Shown: positions 1-7,518, counted from the first letter of the stretch. The stretch is DNA of 17,421 bases from CAZOHN01 sp964579325 (GCA_964579325.1 CAZOHN010000058.1:1-17421); one strand, 5' to 3'. Made by a program: numbers and translations. The notes: generated by a model from the letters alone, not told the origin.

Positions 1-1
1 C

Positions 2-1075
2 GACGAGAAGGGCAAGAAGATGTCCAAGTCGCTTGGGAACGTCCTCGACCCCAACGACCTCATCGACGAATTCGGCGCCGATGCGCTCCGCTTCACGCTG
101 ACCTCGATGGCTGCGATGGGGCGCGACCTCAAGCTGTCGAAAGACCGGATCGCGGGCTACCGCAACTTCGCCACCAAGATCTGGAACGCCTTCCGCTTCG
201 CCGAGATGAACGGGGTGCTCGACCTCGAGCCGCAGGCCCGGCCGGCACCCACGCTCACCGCGAACCGCTGGATCCTCGGCGAGACCGCCCGCGCCCGCGC
301 CGAGGTGGACGAGGCGCTGGAAGCCTACCGCTTCAATGACGCCGCCAACGCGCTCTACGCCTTCGTCTGGGGCCGGGTCTGCGACTGGTACGTCGAGTTC
401 GCCAAGCCGCTTCTGGCCGACGAGGCCAGCGCGCCCGAGACCCGCGCCACCATGCGCTGGGTGCTCGACCAGTGCCTGATCCTGCTGCACCCCTTCATGC
501 CCTTCGTGACCGAGGAACTCTGGCAGCAGACCGGCCCGCGCGACGGCCTCCTGGCACACGCGAACTGGCCCGCCTACGGCGATGACATCATTGATGAACC
601 CGCCATGCGCGAGATGCGCTGGGTGCTAGGGCTGATCGAGGATATCCGCTCGGCCCGCGCGCAGATGCACGTCCCCGCCGGCCTCAAGCTGCCGCTGGTC
701 GCGAGCGAGCTTCAGGAAATCCCGGCAACCTACTGGGAGCGCAACGAAATCCTCATCCAGCGCCTCGCCCGGATCGACAGTCTCACCCGCGCCGCTCCAC
801 CCAAGGGCTCGATCACCGTCGCCGCCGAAGGCGCGGCCTTCGCGCTGCCACTGGAAGGCGTCATCGACATCGCAGAAGAGCGAACAAGGCTCTCCAAGAC
901 GCTGGAGAAGCTTGAGAAAGACATGGGCGGCCTGCGCGGACGCTTGTCGAACCCCAAGTTCGTGGCCAGCGCGCCGGAGGAGGTCGTCGAGGAGACCCGC
1001 GAGAAGCTGGAACAGGGCGATGCCGAAGCCGCGACGCTGCGCGCGGCGCTCGCCCGCCTCGCCGAGATCGCCTGA
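2..1075 (+). CDS. valS: Valyl-tRNA synthetase, C-terminal part (5' end outside window)
   Basis: Cytoplasmic class I aminoacyl-tRNA synthetase that charges tRNA-Val. Only the last 357 codons are present, because the frame is already open at base 2. The first visible residues contain the class I signature K-M-S-K-S (nt 17-31), which closes over ATP during amino acid activation. The all-helical anticodon-binding domain follows (for example V-W-G-R-V-C-D-W-Y-V-E-F, nt about 364-399). The last 70 residues form a charged coiled coil (E-E-R-T-R-L-S-K-T-L-E-K-L-E-K), the tRNA-binding C-terminal arm typical of bacterial ValRS, with the usual N-P-K-F-V motif. About 60% of the protein, including the HIGH motif and the editing domain, lies upstream. 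An aminotransferase gene starts 8 nt after the stop, so the two are probably co-transcribed. The identification is firm. Confidence 0.96.
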   Translation, partial: DEKGKKMSKSLGNVLDPNDLIDEFGADALRFTLTSMAAMGRDLKLSKDRIAGYRNFATKIWNAFRFAEMNGVLDLEPQARPAPTLTANRWILGETARARAEVDEALEAYRFNDAANALYAFVWGRVCDWYVEFAKPLLADEASAPETRATMRWVLDQCLILLHPFMPFVTEELWQQTGPRDGLLAHANWPAYGDDIIDEPAMREMRWVLGLIEDIRSARAQMHVPAGLKLPLVASELQEIPATYWERNEILIQRLARIDSLTRAAPPKGSITVAAEGAAFALPLEGVIDIAEERTRLSKTLEKLEKDMGGLRGRLSNPKFVASAPEEVVEETREKLEQGDAEAATLRAALARLAEIA

Positions 1076-1083
1076 GCGCGCCC

Positions 1084-2202
1084 GTGCCCGGCCCGCGTTT
1101 CACGCCCCTCGTCGGCAGCCTGCCCGCAAGCGTGCCCTTCACCGGGCCAGAGACGCTGGAGCGGCGGGCAGGCCGCGCCTTCGACGCACGCCTCGGCGCG
1201 AATGAAAGCGTCTTCGGCCCCTCGCCCAGCGCCGTCGAGGCGATGGCCTGCGCCGCCGCCGACGCCTGGATGTATGGCGATCCGGAGATTCACGACCTGA
1301 AGCAGGCGCTTGCCGCCCATCACGGCGTGGCGCCCGGCAACATCGTTGTGGGCGAAGGCATCGACGGGCTTCTCGGCTACGTCGTCCGACTTGTGGTGGC
1401 GCCCGGCGATCCGGTGGTCACCTCTGACGGTGCCTACCCGACCTTCAACTTCCACGTCGCGGGCTTCGGTGGCGTGCTGCACAAGGTGCCTTACGCAGGC
1501 GACCACGAAGACCCCACTGCGCTGACGGCGAAGGCAACCGAGGTCGGCGCGAAACTCGTCTACCTCGCCAATCCTGACAACCCGATGGGCTCCTGGCACC
1601 CCGCCGGGACGATCCTCAAGGCGCTCGGCGCGCTGCCTGACGGCGCGCTTCTCGCCCTCGACGAGGCCTACATCGACCTCGCGCCCGAGGGCACCGCGCC
1701 CGCAATCGATGCCGAGGACCCCCGCATCATCCGCTTCCGCACCTTCTCGAAGGCGCACGGCCTCGCCGGCCTGCGGGTCGGCTACGCGATCTGCGCGACG
1801 CCTCTCGCCGCCGCCTTCGACAAGGTCCGCAACCATTTCGGCGTGGGCCGCATCGCGCAGGCCGGGGCGCTCGCGGCCCTGCAGGACCGCGACTGGATCG
1901 GGAAGGTCGTCGCGGAAGTCAGCGCAGCAAAACTGGAAATCGCCCGGATCGCCGAGGCGAACGGCCTCCGCCCGCTGCCCTCGGCCACCAACTTCGTCAC
2001 CCTCGACTGCGGCCACGACGGCACCTTCGCCCGCGCCCTCGTCGGGGCTCTGGCCACGCGAGGCGTCTTCGTGCGGATGCCCTTCGTCGCCCCCCATGAC
2101 CGCTGCATCCGTGTGAGCGCCGGCCGCCCCGCCGATCTTTCCGCCTTCGCCGCAGCCCTTCCCGACGCCCTTGCGGGAGCCCGCTCCGTCACCGGAGTGT
2201 GA
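1084..2202 (+). CDS. PLP-dependent aminotransferase, class I/II (HisC-like)
   Basis: A 372-aa fold-type I PLP enzyme of the aspartate/histidinol-phosphate aminotransferase group. Visible motifs are N-P-D-N-P at 163-167 (cofactor-contacting Asn), D-E-A-Y at 193-196 (Asp pairing with the pyridine nitrogen, Tyr to its O3'), and the Schiff-base lysine K223 in T-F-S-K-A-H-G-L-A-G-L-R. A G-A-N-E-S-V-F-G-P-S-P segment near residue 38 matches the substrate-entry region of HisC-like enzymes. It starts with GTG 8 nt after the valS stop and has no clear Shine-Dalgarno of its own, which fits coupled translation. The true substrate cannot be read from sequence. Histidinol-phosphate, an aromatic amino acid or another substrate are all possible, so no gene symbol is given. 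Confidence 0.9.
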   Translation: MPGPRFTPLVGSLPASVPFTGPETLERRAGRAFDARLGANESVFGPSPSAVEAMACAAADAWMYGDPEIHDLKQALAAHHGVAPGNIVVGEGIDGLLGYVVRLVVAPGDPVVTSDGAYPTFNFHVAGFGGVLHKVPYAGDHEDPTALTAKATEVGAKLVYLANPDNPMGSWHPAGTILKALGALPDGALLALDEAYIDLAPEGTAPAIDAEDPRIIRFRTFSKAHGLAGLRVGYAICATPLAAAFDKVRNHFGVGRIAQAGALAALQDRDWIGKVVAEVSAAKLEIARIAEANGLRPLPSATNFVTLDCGHDGTFARALVGALATRGVFVRMPFVAPHDRCIRVSAGRPADLSAFAAALPDALAGARSVTGV

Positions 2203-2220
2203 GTTGCACATGGCTCCGGA

Positions 2221-2237
2221 GTGCCGATGCTTGGCAC
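2221..2237 (+). promoter_or_regulatory. Small inverted repeat before the DUF305 gene
   Basis: GTGCC at 2221-2225 and GGCAC at 2233-2237 flank a 7-nt loop. An 8-bp palindrome CTCCGGAG (2214-2221) touches its left edge. Both lie in the 60-nt gap between the aminotransferase stop and the DUF305 start. They could be an operator or a leader hairpin, but I see no convincing -10 box, so the role is open. Confidence 0.25.
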
Positions 2238-2248
2238 CCGGACCTCAC

Positions 2249-2253
2249 AGGAG
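2249..2253 (+). promoter_or_regulatory. Ribosome binding site fixing the DUF305 start
   Basis: AGGAG sits 9 nt upstream of the ATG at 2263. An in-frame upstream start at 2221 exists but lacks such a site and would put 14 polar residues in front of the signal peptide. The start at 2263 is therefore preferred. Confidence 0.7.
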
Positions 2254-2262
2254 ACCAAACCG

Positions 2263-2622
2263 ATGCGCCTTGCCGCCCTCGCCCTCGCGACGCTCCTCGC
2301 CACGCCGCTCGCCGCACAGACGACGGATCATTCGGCCCACGCCGGCCACGCGATGACCGGCACCGAAAGCCCCGCGACGATCGCCTACATGGAAGCGAAC
2401 GCGAAGATGCACGCCGAGATGGATATCCCCTTCACCGGCGATGCCGACGCGGACTTCATCCGGGGGATGATCCCGCACCATGAGGGCGCGGTGGATATGG
2501 CGAAGATCGTGCTCGAGCACGGGAAGGACCCCGAGGTGCGCAAGCTCGCCGAGGCGATCATCGCAGCGCAGGAGACCGAGATCGCCTGGATGACGGAGTG
2601 GCTCGCCGCCAAGGGCTACTAG
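2263..2622 (+). CDS. Secreted DUF305 family protein (ferritin-like helical fold)
   Basis: A 119-aa predicted periplasmic protein. Residues 1-18 form a Sec signal peptide with a short positive start, the hydrophobic run L-A-A-L-A-L-A-T-L-L and a P-L-A-A cleavage site before Q19. The mature N-terminus is rich in His and Met (H23, H26, H29, M31, then M43, M49, M53), which suggests metal contact. The DUF305 hallmark is F-I-R-G-M-I-P-H-H-E-G-A-V-D-M-A (65-80), and the family's C-terminal E-I-x-W-M-x-x-W-L is also present. DUF305 proteins often occur near copper-handling genes, but none is visible here. The molecular function is unknown and copper binding is inference. The gene converges on the class V aminotransferase with only 4 nt between the stops. 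Confidence 0.9.
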   Translation: MRLAALALATLLATPLAAQTTDHSAHAGHAMTGTESPATIAYMEANAKMHAEMDIPFTGDADADFIRGMIPHHEGAVDMAKIVLEHGKDPEVRKLAEAIIAAQETEIAWMTEWLAAKGY

Positions 2623-2626
2623 GCCG

Positions 2627-3826
2627 TCACGCCTCGGCCATCACTGCGGCGGCCGCCTCGAGGCCGCCCTTCCCGTGCGGGATCCCCAGCGCGGTCAGAG
2701 CCGCCTCGATCGCGCCCAGCGTGCCCATCATCATGTGCGCGTTGACATGCCCCATGTGGCCTACCCGGAAGAACCCGTGCCAGGCGGGATCAGTCGACTC
2801 TGCCATGCCAAGGCCGATGCCCAGCGTCACGCCCGCCCGCTCGGTCAGCCAGTCGCGCAGCCTGGTGCCATGCGGCGCGCCGATCCGCACCGAGGTGACG
2901 GCATGGCTGCGGTGCGCGGGATCGGCCACGTTCAACTCGACCGGCCCGACCTGCCCCCAGGCGTCGAACGCCGCCCATAGCGCGCGGGCCAGCATGGCAT
3001 GCCTCGCCCAGGCGGCCTCAAGGCCTTCCTCGTGCACCAGCATCGTCAGCGCCTCGCGCAGCCCGTAGAGGTGATGTGTGGGCGCGGTGCCGTCGAAATA
3101 CATCCAGTACTCCGAAGGGTTGGCCCGCGGCCGCCAGTCCCAGTAGCGGGTGACGCAGTTCGCCCGATCGCGCGCCGCGTCGGCCTTGTCGTTGAACCAC
3201 ACGAAGCCGATGCCGGGTGGCGTCATCAAGCCTTTCTGGCTGCCAGCCACCATCACATCGACGCCCCAGTCGTCCATATGGAACGCATCGCAGCCCAAGC
3301 ACGCGATGCAATCGACCATCAGGAGCGCAGGGTGCCCTGCGCGGTCCATCGCGGCACGGATCGCCGAGATGTCCGAGCGCACCGAGGTGGCGGTGTCGGT
3401 CTGCACCGCAAGGATCGCCTTTATCTCGTGGGCCTTGTCGGCGAGCAGCCGCTCCTCGAGCCGTGCAGGATCGACCGGCGCACGGTTTCCGAAGTCGAGG
3501 ATCTCGACCGCCACGCCGAGGCCCTTCGCCATTTCACCCCAGCCATAGCCAAAGCGCCCGGTCGCCGGCACCAGCACCTTGTCGCCGCGTGACAGGACAT
3601 TAGCGAGCGAGGCTTCCCAAGCGGCATGGCCATTGCCGATGTAGATCGTCGCATTGTGGCCGGTGCGCGCGACCGCCTTGAGGTCGGGGATGAGCGAGGC
3701 GGTCATCTCGACCAGCTCGCCCGCATAGATGTTCGGTGCCGCCCGGTGCATCGCACGAAGCACCCGATCGGGCATTACCGAAGGGCCCGGAATGGCAAGT
3801 GTGGTGCGACCGTGGGCGAGCGTCAT
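2627..3826 (-). CDS. Class V aminotransferase, serine-glyoxylate aminotransferase-like
   Basis: A 399-aa fold-type I PLP enzyme of aminotransferase class V. The N-terminal I-P-G-P-S-V-M-P-D-R-V-L-R-A-M motif matches the alanine/serine-glyoxylate aminotransferase family. D172 (in L-M-V-D-C) should contact the pyridine nitrogen, and K198 in V-A-G-S-Q-K-G-L-M-T-P-P-G is the expected Schiff-base lysine. H-L-Y-G-L-R-E-A-L and the C-terminal F-R-V-G-H-M-G-H-V-N also fit serine-glyoxylate aminotransferases of methylotrophs. These enzymes transfer an amino group to glyoxylate, giving glycine. The start is ATG at 3826 with GGAGG 4 nt upstream. It stands alone, with no serine-cycle or ureide genes beside it, so the amino donor (serine, alanine, aspartate or ureidoglycine) is not settled. 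Confidence 0.88.
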   Translation of the reverse strand: MTLAHGRTTLAIPGPSVMPDRVLRAMHRAAPNIYAGELVEMTASLIPDLKAVARTGHNATIYIGNGHAAWEASLANVLSRGDKVLVPATGRFGYGWGEMAKGLGVAVEILDFGNRAPVDPARLEERLLADKAHEIKAILAVQTDTATSVRSDISAIRAAMDRAGHPALLMVDCIACLGCDAFHMDDWGVDVMVAGSQKGLMTPPGIGFVWFNDKADAARDRANCVTRYWDWRPRANPSEYWMYFDGTAPTHHLYGLREALTMLVHEEGLEAAWARHAMLARALWAAFDAWGQVGPVELNVADPAHRSHAVTSVRIGAPHGTRLRDWLTERAGVTLGIGLGMAESTDPAWHGFFRVGHMGHVNAHMMMGTLGAIEAALTALGIPHGKGGLEAAAAVMAEA

Positions 3827-4170
3827 GGGACCTCCGGGATTGGCGCGCGGAGGCCATCGCTAGGCGAAGGTTCGGGCAAGGTCAATCAGGCCGGCAATGG
3901 TCGCGCGTTGCGCCGGTGCCGCCCGCTTGGTAAACGCGCAACCATGCAAGTTGCTGGAGAGCGAGTGCCGACTTTACCCCCGCCCAAGGATCGGCTCGAT
4001 CGCTCGATGCGGCGCGCGCGCCGGGCGGCGCCGGCAAGAATCGACGCTCAGTGCCCTTGGGCCGCGGCGGCGGAGCACCTGCCCCGGTTCTACCACGCTA
4101 TTGCCCGGACCCGCCGGGCCGAAAGGGCCGCGATCCCACCGGGCGATGAGCACGCGGGATCCACCCCTCC
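3827..4170. other. 344-nt intergenic region between divergent genes
   Basis: This is the spacer between the divergent class V aminotransferase and ABC exporter genes. It holds the aminotransferase's Shine-Dalgarno and possible promoter on the left. It also holds a 7-bp inverted repeat, GTTGCGC (3907-3913) and GCGCAAC (3936-3942), with a 22-nt loop. Open frames run through it in several phases, as expected at this GC content, but none has a ribosome binding site or a recognisable protein motif. I see no RNA gene and no repeat element. No convincing promoter or Shine-Dalgarno is visible for the exporter. Confidence 0.5.
3857..3885 (-). promoter_or_regulatory. Possible promoter of the class V aminotransferase
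   Basis: On the minus strand, TTGACC (3885-3880) is followed after 17 nt by TAGCGA (3862-3857), about 31 nt before the start codon. The -35 box is near consensus and the -10 box is poor. Confidence 0.33.
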
Positions 4171-5928
4171 ATGACCGAAACGCCGCTCACGACTTCGGCG
4201 CGCGAATTGCTGGGATGGGTCTGGCGCATCTACCTTCGCCGGCGCATGCCCCTCCTGGCCATCGCACTTGTTCTGATGGCCTTCGAGGGTGGCATGCTGG
4301 GCGTTCTGTCCTGGCTCATCATGCCGATGTTTGACCGCATCTTCATTGCCGGCGACACCAACGCCATCCCCTGGATCGCGGGGGCAATCGCCCTTGTCTT
4401 CGTGACGCGCGCCCTCGCCGGGATCATCCAGCAGATCATTATGGCCCGTCTTGGCGAGAAGGTGGTGGCCGAACTCCAGTCCGACCTTCTTGCGCACCTG
4501 ATGCGTCTCGACCCGGTGTTCTTTCGCACGCATCCACCGGGCACGTTGATCGAACGTGTGCGGGGCGATACTGCAGCGCTGATGCAGCTCTTTGTCGGAG
4601 TGATCGCTGCCTTCGGGCGCGACCTCGTCTCGCTGCTGTCGCTGTTCGCCGTCGCGCTGATGATCGACTGGGTCTGGACGCTTGTGGCCGTCGTGGGCGT
4701 CCCGCTGCTGTTCGGTCCTATCGTCCTGCTGCAACGGATCGTCCGCCGGACGAGTCGGGAAGCCCGGGCGCAAGCCGCGACGGCGGCAACGCGCCTCGAC
4801 GAGATCTTCCACGGCATCAGCACCATCCAGCTTGCGGGCACAGAGTCACGCGAGGCTGACCGCTTTCGCCGGACCGTGGCAGGCTACGTCAAGGCACAGG
4901 TCCGCGCCGCGGCGAGCGCGGCCGGCATCCCCGCCCTCATCGACGTCGTGGCCGCGCTCGGATTTGCCGGCGTCCTCGCCTACGGCGGTCTGCAGATCAT
5001 CGCTGGCGAGAAGTCGGTCGGCGAGTTCATGGCCTTCTTCACCGCCATGGCGCTCGTGTTCGAGCCGCTCCGCCGGCTCGGCGCGGTCAGCGGCAGGCTC
5101 CAAGCCGCGCTCGCGGGTCTCGAACGCAGTCGTGCACTGATGGACGCACCGATCAGGATCTCCAGCCCGTCGGTGCCTGCCAGTGCGCTGGCCGACGGAC
5201 GCCCGGCGCGGATCGCATTCGAGGGGGTCTGCTTCCGCCACGAGGCGGTGCCGGTGCTGGACAACCTGAGCTTCGTGGCCGAGCCAGGGCAGACGACAGC
5301 CCTGGTCGGCCCCTCGGGTGCCGGCAAGACGACCGTTCTCACCATGATCGCCCGGTTCGCCGACCCGCAGGAGGGGCAGGTGCTGCTCGGCGGCCAGGAC
5401 CTGCGGAGCTTCGCCCTGCCCGACCTCCGGGCACAGCTGTCCGTGGTCAGCCAGGAGACCGCGCTTTTCGACGAGACCATCCGCGACAACGTGACGATGG
5501 GCCGTGACGTGAGCGAGGCCGAGCTCGCCGCCGCCCTCGAGGCCGCGCATGTGTCCGATTTCCTGCCGCAACTTGCGAGCGGGCTCGACAGCCCCGCCGG
5601 GCCGCGCGGAAGCAACCTCTCGGGCGGCCAGCGCCAGCGTGTCGCCATCGCCCGGGCGCTCCTGCGCGACACGCCGGTGCTCTTGCTCGACGAGGCGACC
5701 TCGGCTCTTGACGCGGCGTCCGAGGCCCGGGTGCAGGAGGCGCTCGACCGGCTGGCGCAGGGGCGCACGACCATCGTCATCGCCCACCGTCTCTCGACGA
5801 TCCGACAGGCCGACAAGATCATCGTGCTCGATCGCGGCCAGAAGGTCGACGAAGGCCGCCACGACGACCTGCTGGCACGCGGTGGTCTCTATGCCAACCT
5901 TTGTCGGCTCCAGTTCGGCGGGACCTAG
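4171..5928 (+). CDS. ABC exporter, fused permease/ATPase (MsbA-like)
   Basis: A 585-aa half-transporter of the type IV exporter class, acting in the inner membrane as a homodimer. The transmembrane domain covers about residues 10-320, with six hydrophobic helices near 26-50, 66-90, 135-160, 167-190, 250-278 and 285-300. The nucleotide-binding domain is complete: Walker A G-P-S-G-A-G-K-T-T (380-388), Q-loop V-V-S-Q-E-T, signature L-S-G-G-Q (483-487), Walker B V-L-L-L-D-E-A (503-509, catalytic E508), D-loop S-A-L-D and H-loop H539. It resembles lipid A or multidrug exporters of the MsbA group. The substrate cannot be told from sequence, and no lipopolysaccharide genes are adjacent. There is no clear Shine-Dalgarno before the ATG at 4171. 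The ygfZ gene follows after 51 nt on the same strand. Confidence 0.93.
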   Translation: MTETPLTTSARELLGWVWRIYLRRRMPLLAIALVLMAFEGGMLGVLSWLIMPMFDRIFIAGDTNAIPWIAGAIALVFVTRALAGIIQQIIMARLGEKVVAELQSDLLAHLMRLDPVFFRTHPPGTLIERVRGDTAALMQLFVGVIAAFGRDLVSLLSLFAVALMIDWVWTLVAVVGVPLLFGPIVLLQRIVRRTSREARAQAATAATRLDEIFHGISTIQLAGTESREADRFRRTVAGYVKAQVRAAASAAGIPALIDVVAALGFAGVLAYGGLQIIAGEKSVGEFMAFFTAMALVFEPLRRLGAVSGRLQAALAGLERSRALMDAPIRISSPSVPASALADGRPARIAFEGVCFRHEAVPVLDNLSFVAEPGQTTALVGPSGAGKTTVLTMIARFADPQEGQVLLGGQDLRSFALPDLRAQLSVVSQETALFDETIRDNVTMGRDVSEAELAAALEAAHVSDFLPQLASGLDSPAGPRGSNLSGGQRQRVAIARALLRDTPVLLLDEATSALDAASEARVQEALDRLAQGRTTIVIAHRLSTIRQADKIIVLDRGQKVDEGRHDDLLARGGLYANLCRLQFGGT

Positions 5929-5965
5929 CTGCCGTATGGTCCTCCCCTATATTGTCCGGGTGGAC

Positions 5966-5971
5966 AGGAGG
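5966..5971 (+). promoter_or_regulatory. Strong ribosome binding site of ygfZ
   Basis: AGGAGG lies 8 nt before the ATG at 5980, a full anti-Shine-Dalgarno match that fixes the start. Confidence 0.75.
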
Positions 5972-5979
5972 CAGGTGGC

Positions 5980-6756
5980 ATGGCAGGCGAACGGGCGCAC
6001 GACAGACAGGTTCTGGAGGTCACCGGCGAGGACCGGGTTCATTTCCTGCAGGGGCTCGTCACCAATGACGTCTCCGGTCTAGGCCAGGGCATCCTCTATG
6101 CAGCGCTGCTGTCACCCCAGGGCAAGTATCTCGCCGACTTCTTCCTGGTCGGCCTGCGCGACCGCATCCTGATCGACGTCAAGGCCGATCACGCCAAAGC
6201 GCTCCTCCGCCGACTTTCGATGTACAGGCTGCGCTCGAAGGTGGCGATCCACTCCACCGATATCGCGGTGACACGCGGAGTTGGAGCGCCGCCTGACGGC
6301 GCCCTTCCCGACCCCCGGCATCCCTCCCTCGGCTGGCGAACCTACGGGGAGGTGTCGGAGGAGGCGCCGTCGATCGACTGGGACGACTTGCGCGTCGCGG
6401 CCTGCGTGCCCGAAACGGGAATAGAGCTTGTACCCGACGACACATACATCGTCGAGGCCGGTTTCGAGCGGCTCCGCGGTGTCGACTTCCGCAAGGGATG
6501 CTATGTCGGCCAGGAAGTCACCGCGCGGATGAAGCACAAGACCGAGGTTCGGAAAGGGCTGGCGAAAGTCGCGGTCTCCCGAGCTGTGCCCGTCGGCACC
6601 CCGATCGAGGCCGACGGAAAGCCTGCGGGAGTACTCTACACCCAGGCAAGGGGGTACGGAATCGCGTATCTCCGCTTCGAACGCGCCTCGGGCGAGATGC
6701 GGGCGGGGCCTGCCGAAGTCCGACTGCTGACGCCGGATGGGCGCGATGACGGATGA
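5980..6756 (+). CDS. ygfZ: YgfZ/IBA57-type folate-binding protein (GcvT fold)
   Basis: A 258-aa cytoplasmic protein of the GcvT-like YgfZ family, which supports maturation or repair of certain iron-sulfur enzymes in a tetrahydrofolate-dependent manner. The diagnostic K-G-C-Y-x-G-Q-E motif is at 172-179 with its conserved cysteine C174. It is preceded by the expected R-G-V-D-F-R and followed by V-T-A-R-M-K-H-K. The N-terminus F-L-Q-G-L-V-T-N-D-V is also typical of the family. The length is somewhat shorter than the E. coli protein, mainly at the C-terminus, and in the normal range for alphaproteobacteria. It follows the ABC exporter on the same strand, but the two have no obvious functional link. 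Confidence 0.93.
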   Translation: MAGERAHDRQVLEVTGEDRVHFLQGLVTNDVSGLGQGILYAALLSPQGKYLADFFLVGLRDRILIDVKADHAKALLRRLSMYRLRSKVAIHSTDIAVTRGVGAPPDGALPDPRHPSLGWRTYGEVSEEAPSIDWDDLRVAACVPETGIELVPDDTYIVEAGFERLRGVDFRKGCYVGQEVTARMKHKTEVRKGLAKVAVSRAVPVGTPIEADGKPAGVLYTQARGYGIAYLRFERASGEMRAGPAEVRLLTPDGRDDG

Positions 6757-6834
6757 AGCCGCGTCAGGTTTCCGGGCTCGTTCGGCGCTTGTCCGCCGCT
6801 CGCTCCGAAAGCATGGCGGAAATCAGGCAAAAGC

Positions 6835-6862
6835 TTGAACGAATCCTGACACTTCCTATATT
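6835..6862 (+). promoter_or_regulatory. Sigma-70-type promoter upstream of the 107-aa gene
   Basis: TTGAAC (6835-6840) and TATATT (6857-6862) are separated by 16 nt, the best -35/-10 pair I found in the window. Transcription would start near 6869, giving a leader of about 158 nt before the ATG at 7027. The local sequence is noticeably more AT-rich than its surroundings. Confidence 0.6.
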
Positions 6863-6888
6863 TCGTCGAATTGGCGGCGAGCAGGCGA

Positions 6889-6932
6889 CTAGATGCTGTA
6901 GGGACAGCGATCTAGCTATGCGCCTGACGCAT
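6889..6932 (+). ncRNA. Structured leader or small RNA candidate
   Basis: The first hairpin pairs CTAGATGCTGT (6889-6899) with ACAGCGATCTAG (6904-6915). This gives eleven base pairs with one bulged G and a 4-nt AGGG loop. A second, smaller hairpin follows directly: ATGCG (6918-6922) with CGCAT (6928-6932). The word AGCTATGC occurs at 6914-6921 and again 23 nt downstream. The block sits about 20 nt after a predicted transcription start and about 95 nt before the next start codon. It could therefore be a regulatory 5' leader or a small RNA. I recognise no known riboswitch family. Confidence 0.4.
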
Positions 6933-7026
6933 GGGAGCTATGCACAAAGGTAAATACCGAATCGGGCCGAAAACGCCATAGTCGGCGCAATCCGGCAAAC
7001 GCAAGAGCAAGAATAAAGGATCAGGA

Positions 7027-7350
7027 ATGGCCGACCCAATCGACGCCACAGCCTTCAACTTCGAACAAGGCCAACGCGCGCGGAAACTCTTCGCGGCGGT
7101 GGTGCTTGCCGCGCTCGACGATGCGATCGCGGACGACAAGAAATACGGCAACGGTCCCGAGCAGATCGCGCGCTGGGCGCGGTCCCGCGATGGCCGCGAG
7201 GTGCTGTCCTGCGCCGGAATCGACCCGAACGAGCGTGTGGTCAACGGTTTGATGGACTTCGTGTCGAAGGGCGTGCGTACTTCGGTCGCCCTGTCGCGCG
7301 AAGAAAGCGAGCGCCGTCACGCCGCGGAACAGCAGGCCGAAGCAGCCTGA
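7027..7350 (+). CDS. Conserved small protein of Rhodobacterales (DUF6280-like)
   Basis: A 107-aa soluble, charged, mostly helical protein with no signal peptide or membrane segment. I recall near-identical small proteins across Rhodobacterales, usually labelled DUF6280 or 'elements of external origin'. The family name is from memory and uncertain. Likely conserved segments are A-F-N-F-E-Q-G-Q-R-A-R-K-L-F-A-A-V-V (about 9-26), the acidic A-L-D-D-A-I-A-D-D-K-K-Y-G-N-G (29-43) and the C-terminal G-V-R-T-S-V-A-L-S. The start is ATG at 7027, preceded by AAAGGA. It has its own promoter and structured leader, and a strong hairpin follows it, so it is probably a single-gene transcript. The function is unknown. 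Confidence 0.85.
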   Translation: MADPIDATAFNFEQGQRARKLFAAVVLAALDDAIADDKKYGNGPEQIARWARSRDGREVLSCAGIDPNERVVNGLMDFVSKGVRTSVALSREESERRHAAEQQAEAA

Positions 7351-7353
7351 TCC

Positions 7354-7401
7354 TCCTCGCATTGCCGAGGACTCTGTGGGCCGTGCCGATGGGCGCGGCC
7401 C
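7354..7401 (+). terminator. Tandem hairpins after the 107-aa gene
   Basis: The first hairpin is TCCTCG/CGAGGA (7354-7359 with 7366-7371, 6-nt loop). The second is a 10-bp GC-rich stem with one G-U pair, 7378-7387 with 7392-7401, closing a GATG loop. The second is followed by CTTGTCCGTCT, which has only a few T residues. The position right after the stop and the stem strength fit an intrinsic terminator. The weak U-tract lowers certainty. Confidence 0.5.
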
Positions 7402-7488
7402 TTGTCCGTCTGCGCTACTCGCCCCCTGACCGGGGGTTCGACCAGACATCCTCTCCGTGATGAATCGCAGCCCACCACCGGGGCCACC

Positions 7489-7512
7489 TTTCGGGTAAAC
7501 CTCGGGCCGAAA
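7489..7512 (-). terminator. Possible terminator of the pcm-tolC-popZ-like operon
   Basis: TTTCGG (7489-7494) and CCGAAA (7507-7512) form a 6-bp stem with a 12-nt loop just beyond the stop of the minus-strand gene ending at 7519. A second stem further along is CCCCC/GGGGG (7422-7426 with 7432-7436). Neither has a run of T residues. Confidence 0.3.
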
Positions 7513-7518
7513 CCACCC

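Noticed and set aside
730..2211. 493-codon minus-strand frame opposite valS and the aminotransferase
   Set aside because: It is antisense to two well-supported genes, is composed of Gly/Arg/Ala/Asp-rich sequence without motifs, and is a common artefact in GC-rich coding DNA.
2627..3826. Beta-hydroxyaspartate cycle (bhcA-like aminotransferase with the dehydratase at 11213)
   Set aside because: Known bhc genes are clustered together with aldolase, reductase and regulator. Here the two PLP enzymes are 7 kb apart with no such partners.
3626..4174. 182-codon plus-strand frame running through the 3827-4170 gap
   Set aside because: More than a third is antisense to the class V aminotransferase. 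It has no ribosome binding site and low-complexity Arg/Ala-rich content typical of GC-rich shadow frames.
6753..6953. 66-codon frame starting at an ATGA overlap with the ygfZ stop
   Set aside because: The promoter pair 6835-6862 and the hairpin at 6889-6915 lie inside it. It shows no motif, and its second half is in sequence better explained as a leader.
7410..7460. Possible second tRNA because of GGGGGTTCGACC
   Set aside because: The T-loop-like TTCGA is not flanked by complementary 5-nt arms, and no anticodon or acceptor stem can be folded around it.
7493..7515. TCGGGCCGAAA occurring on both sides of the 107-aa gene (also near 6963), as if flanking repeats
   Set aside because: The same word also occurs inside the deacetylase gene near 13113, so it is a common GC-rich word, not a mobile-element border.
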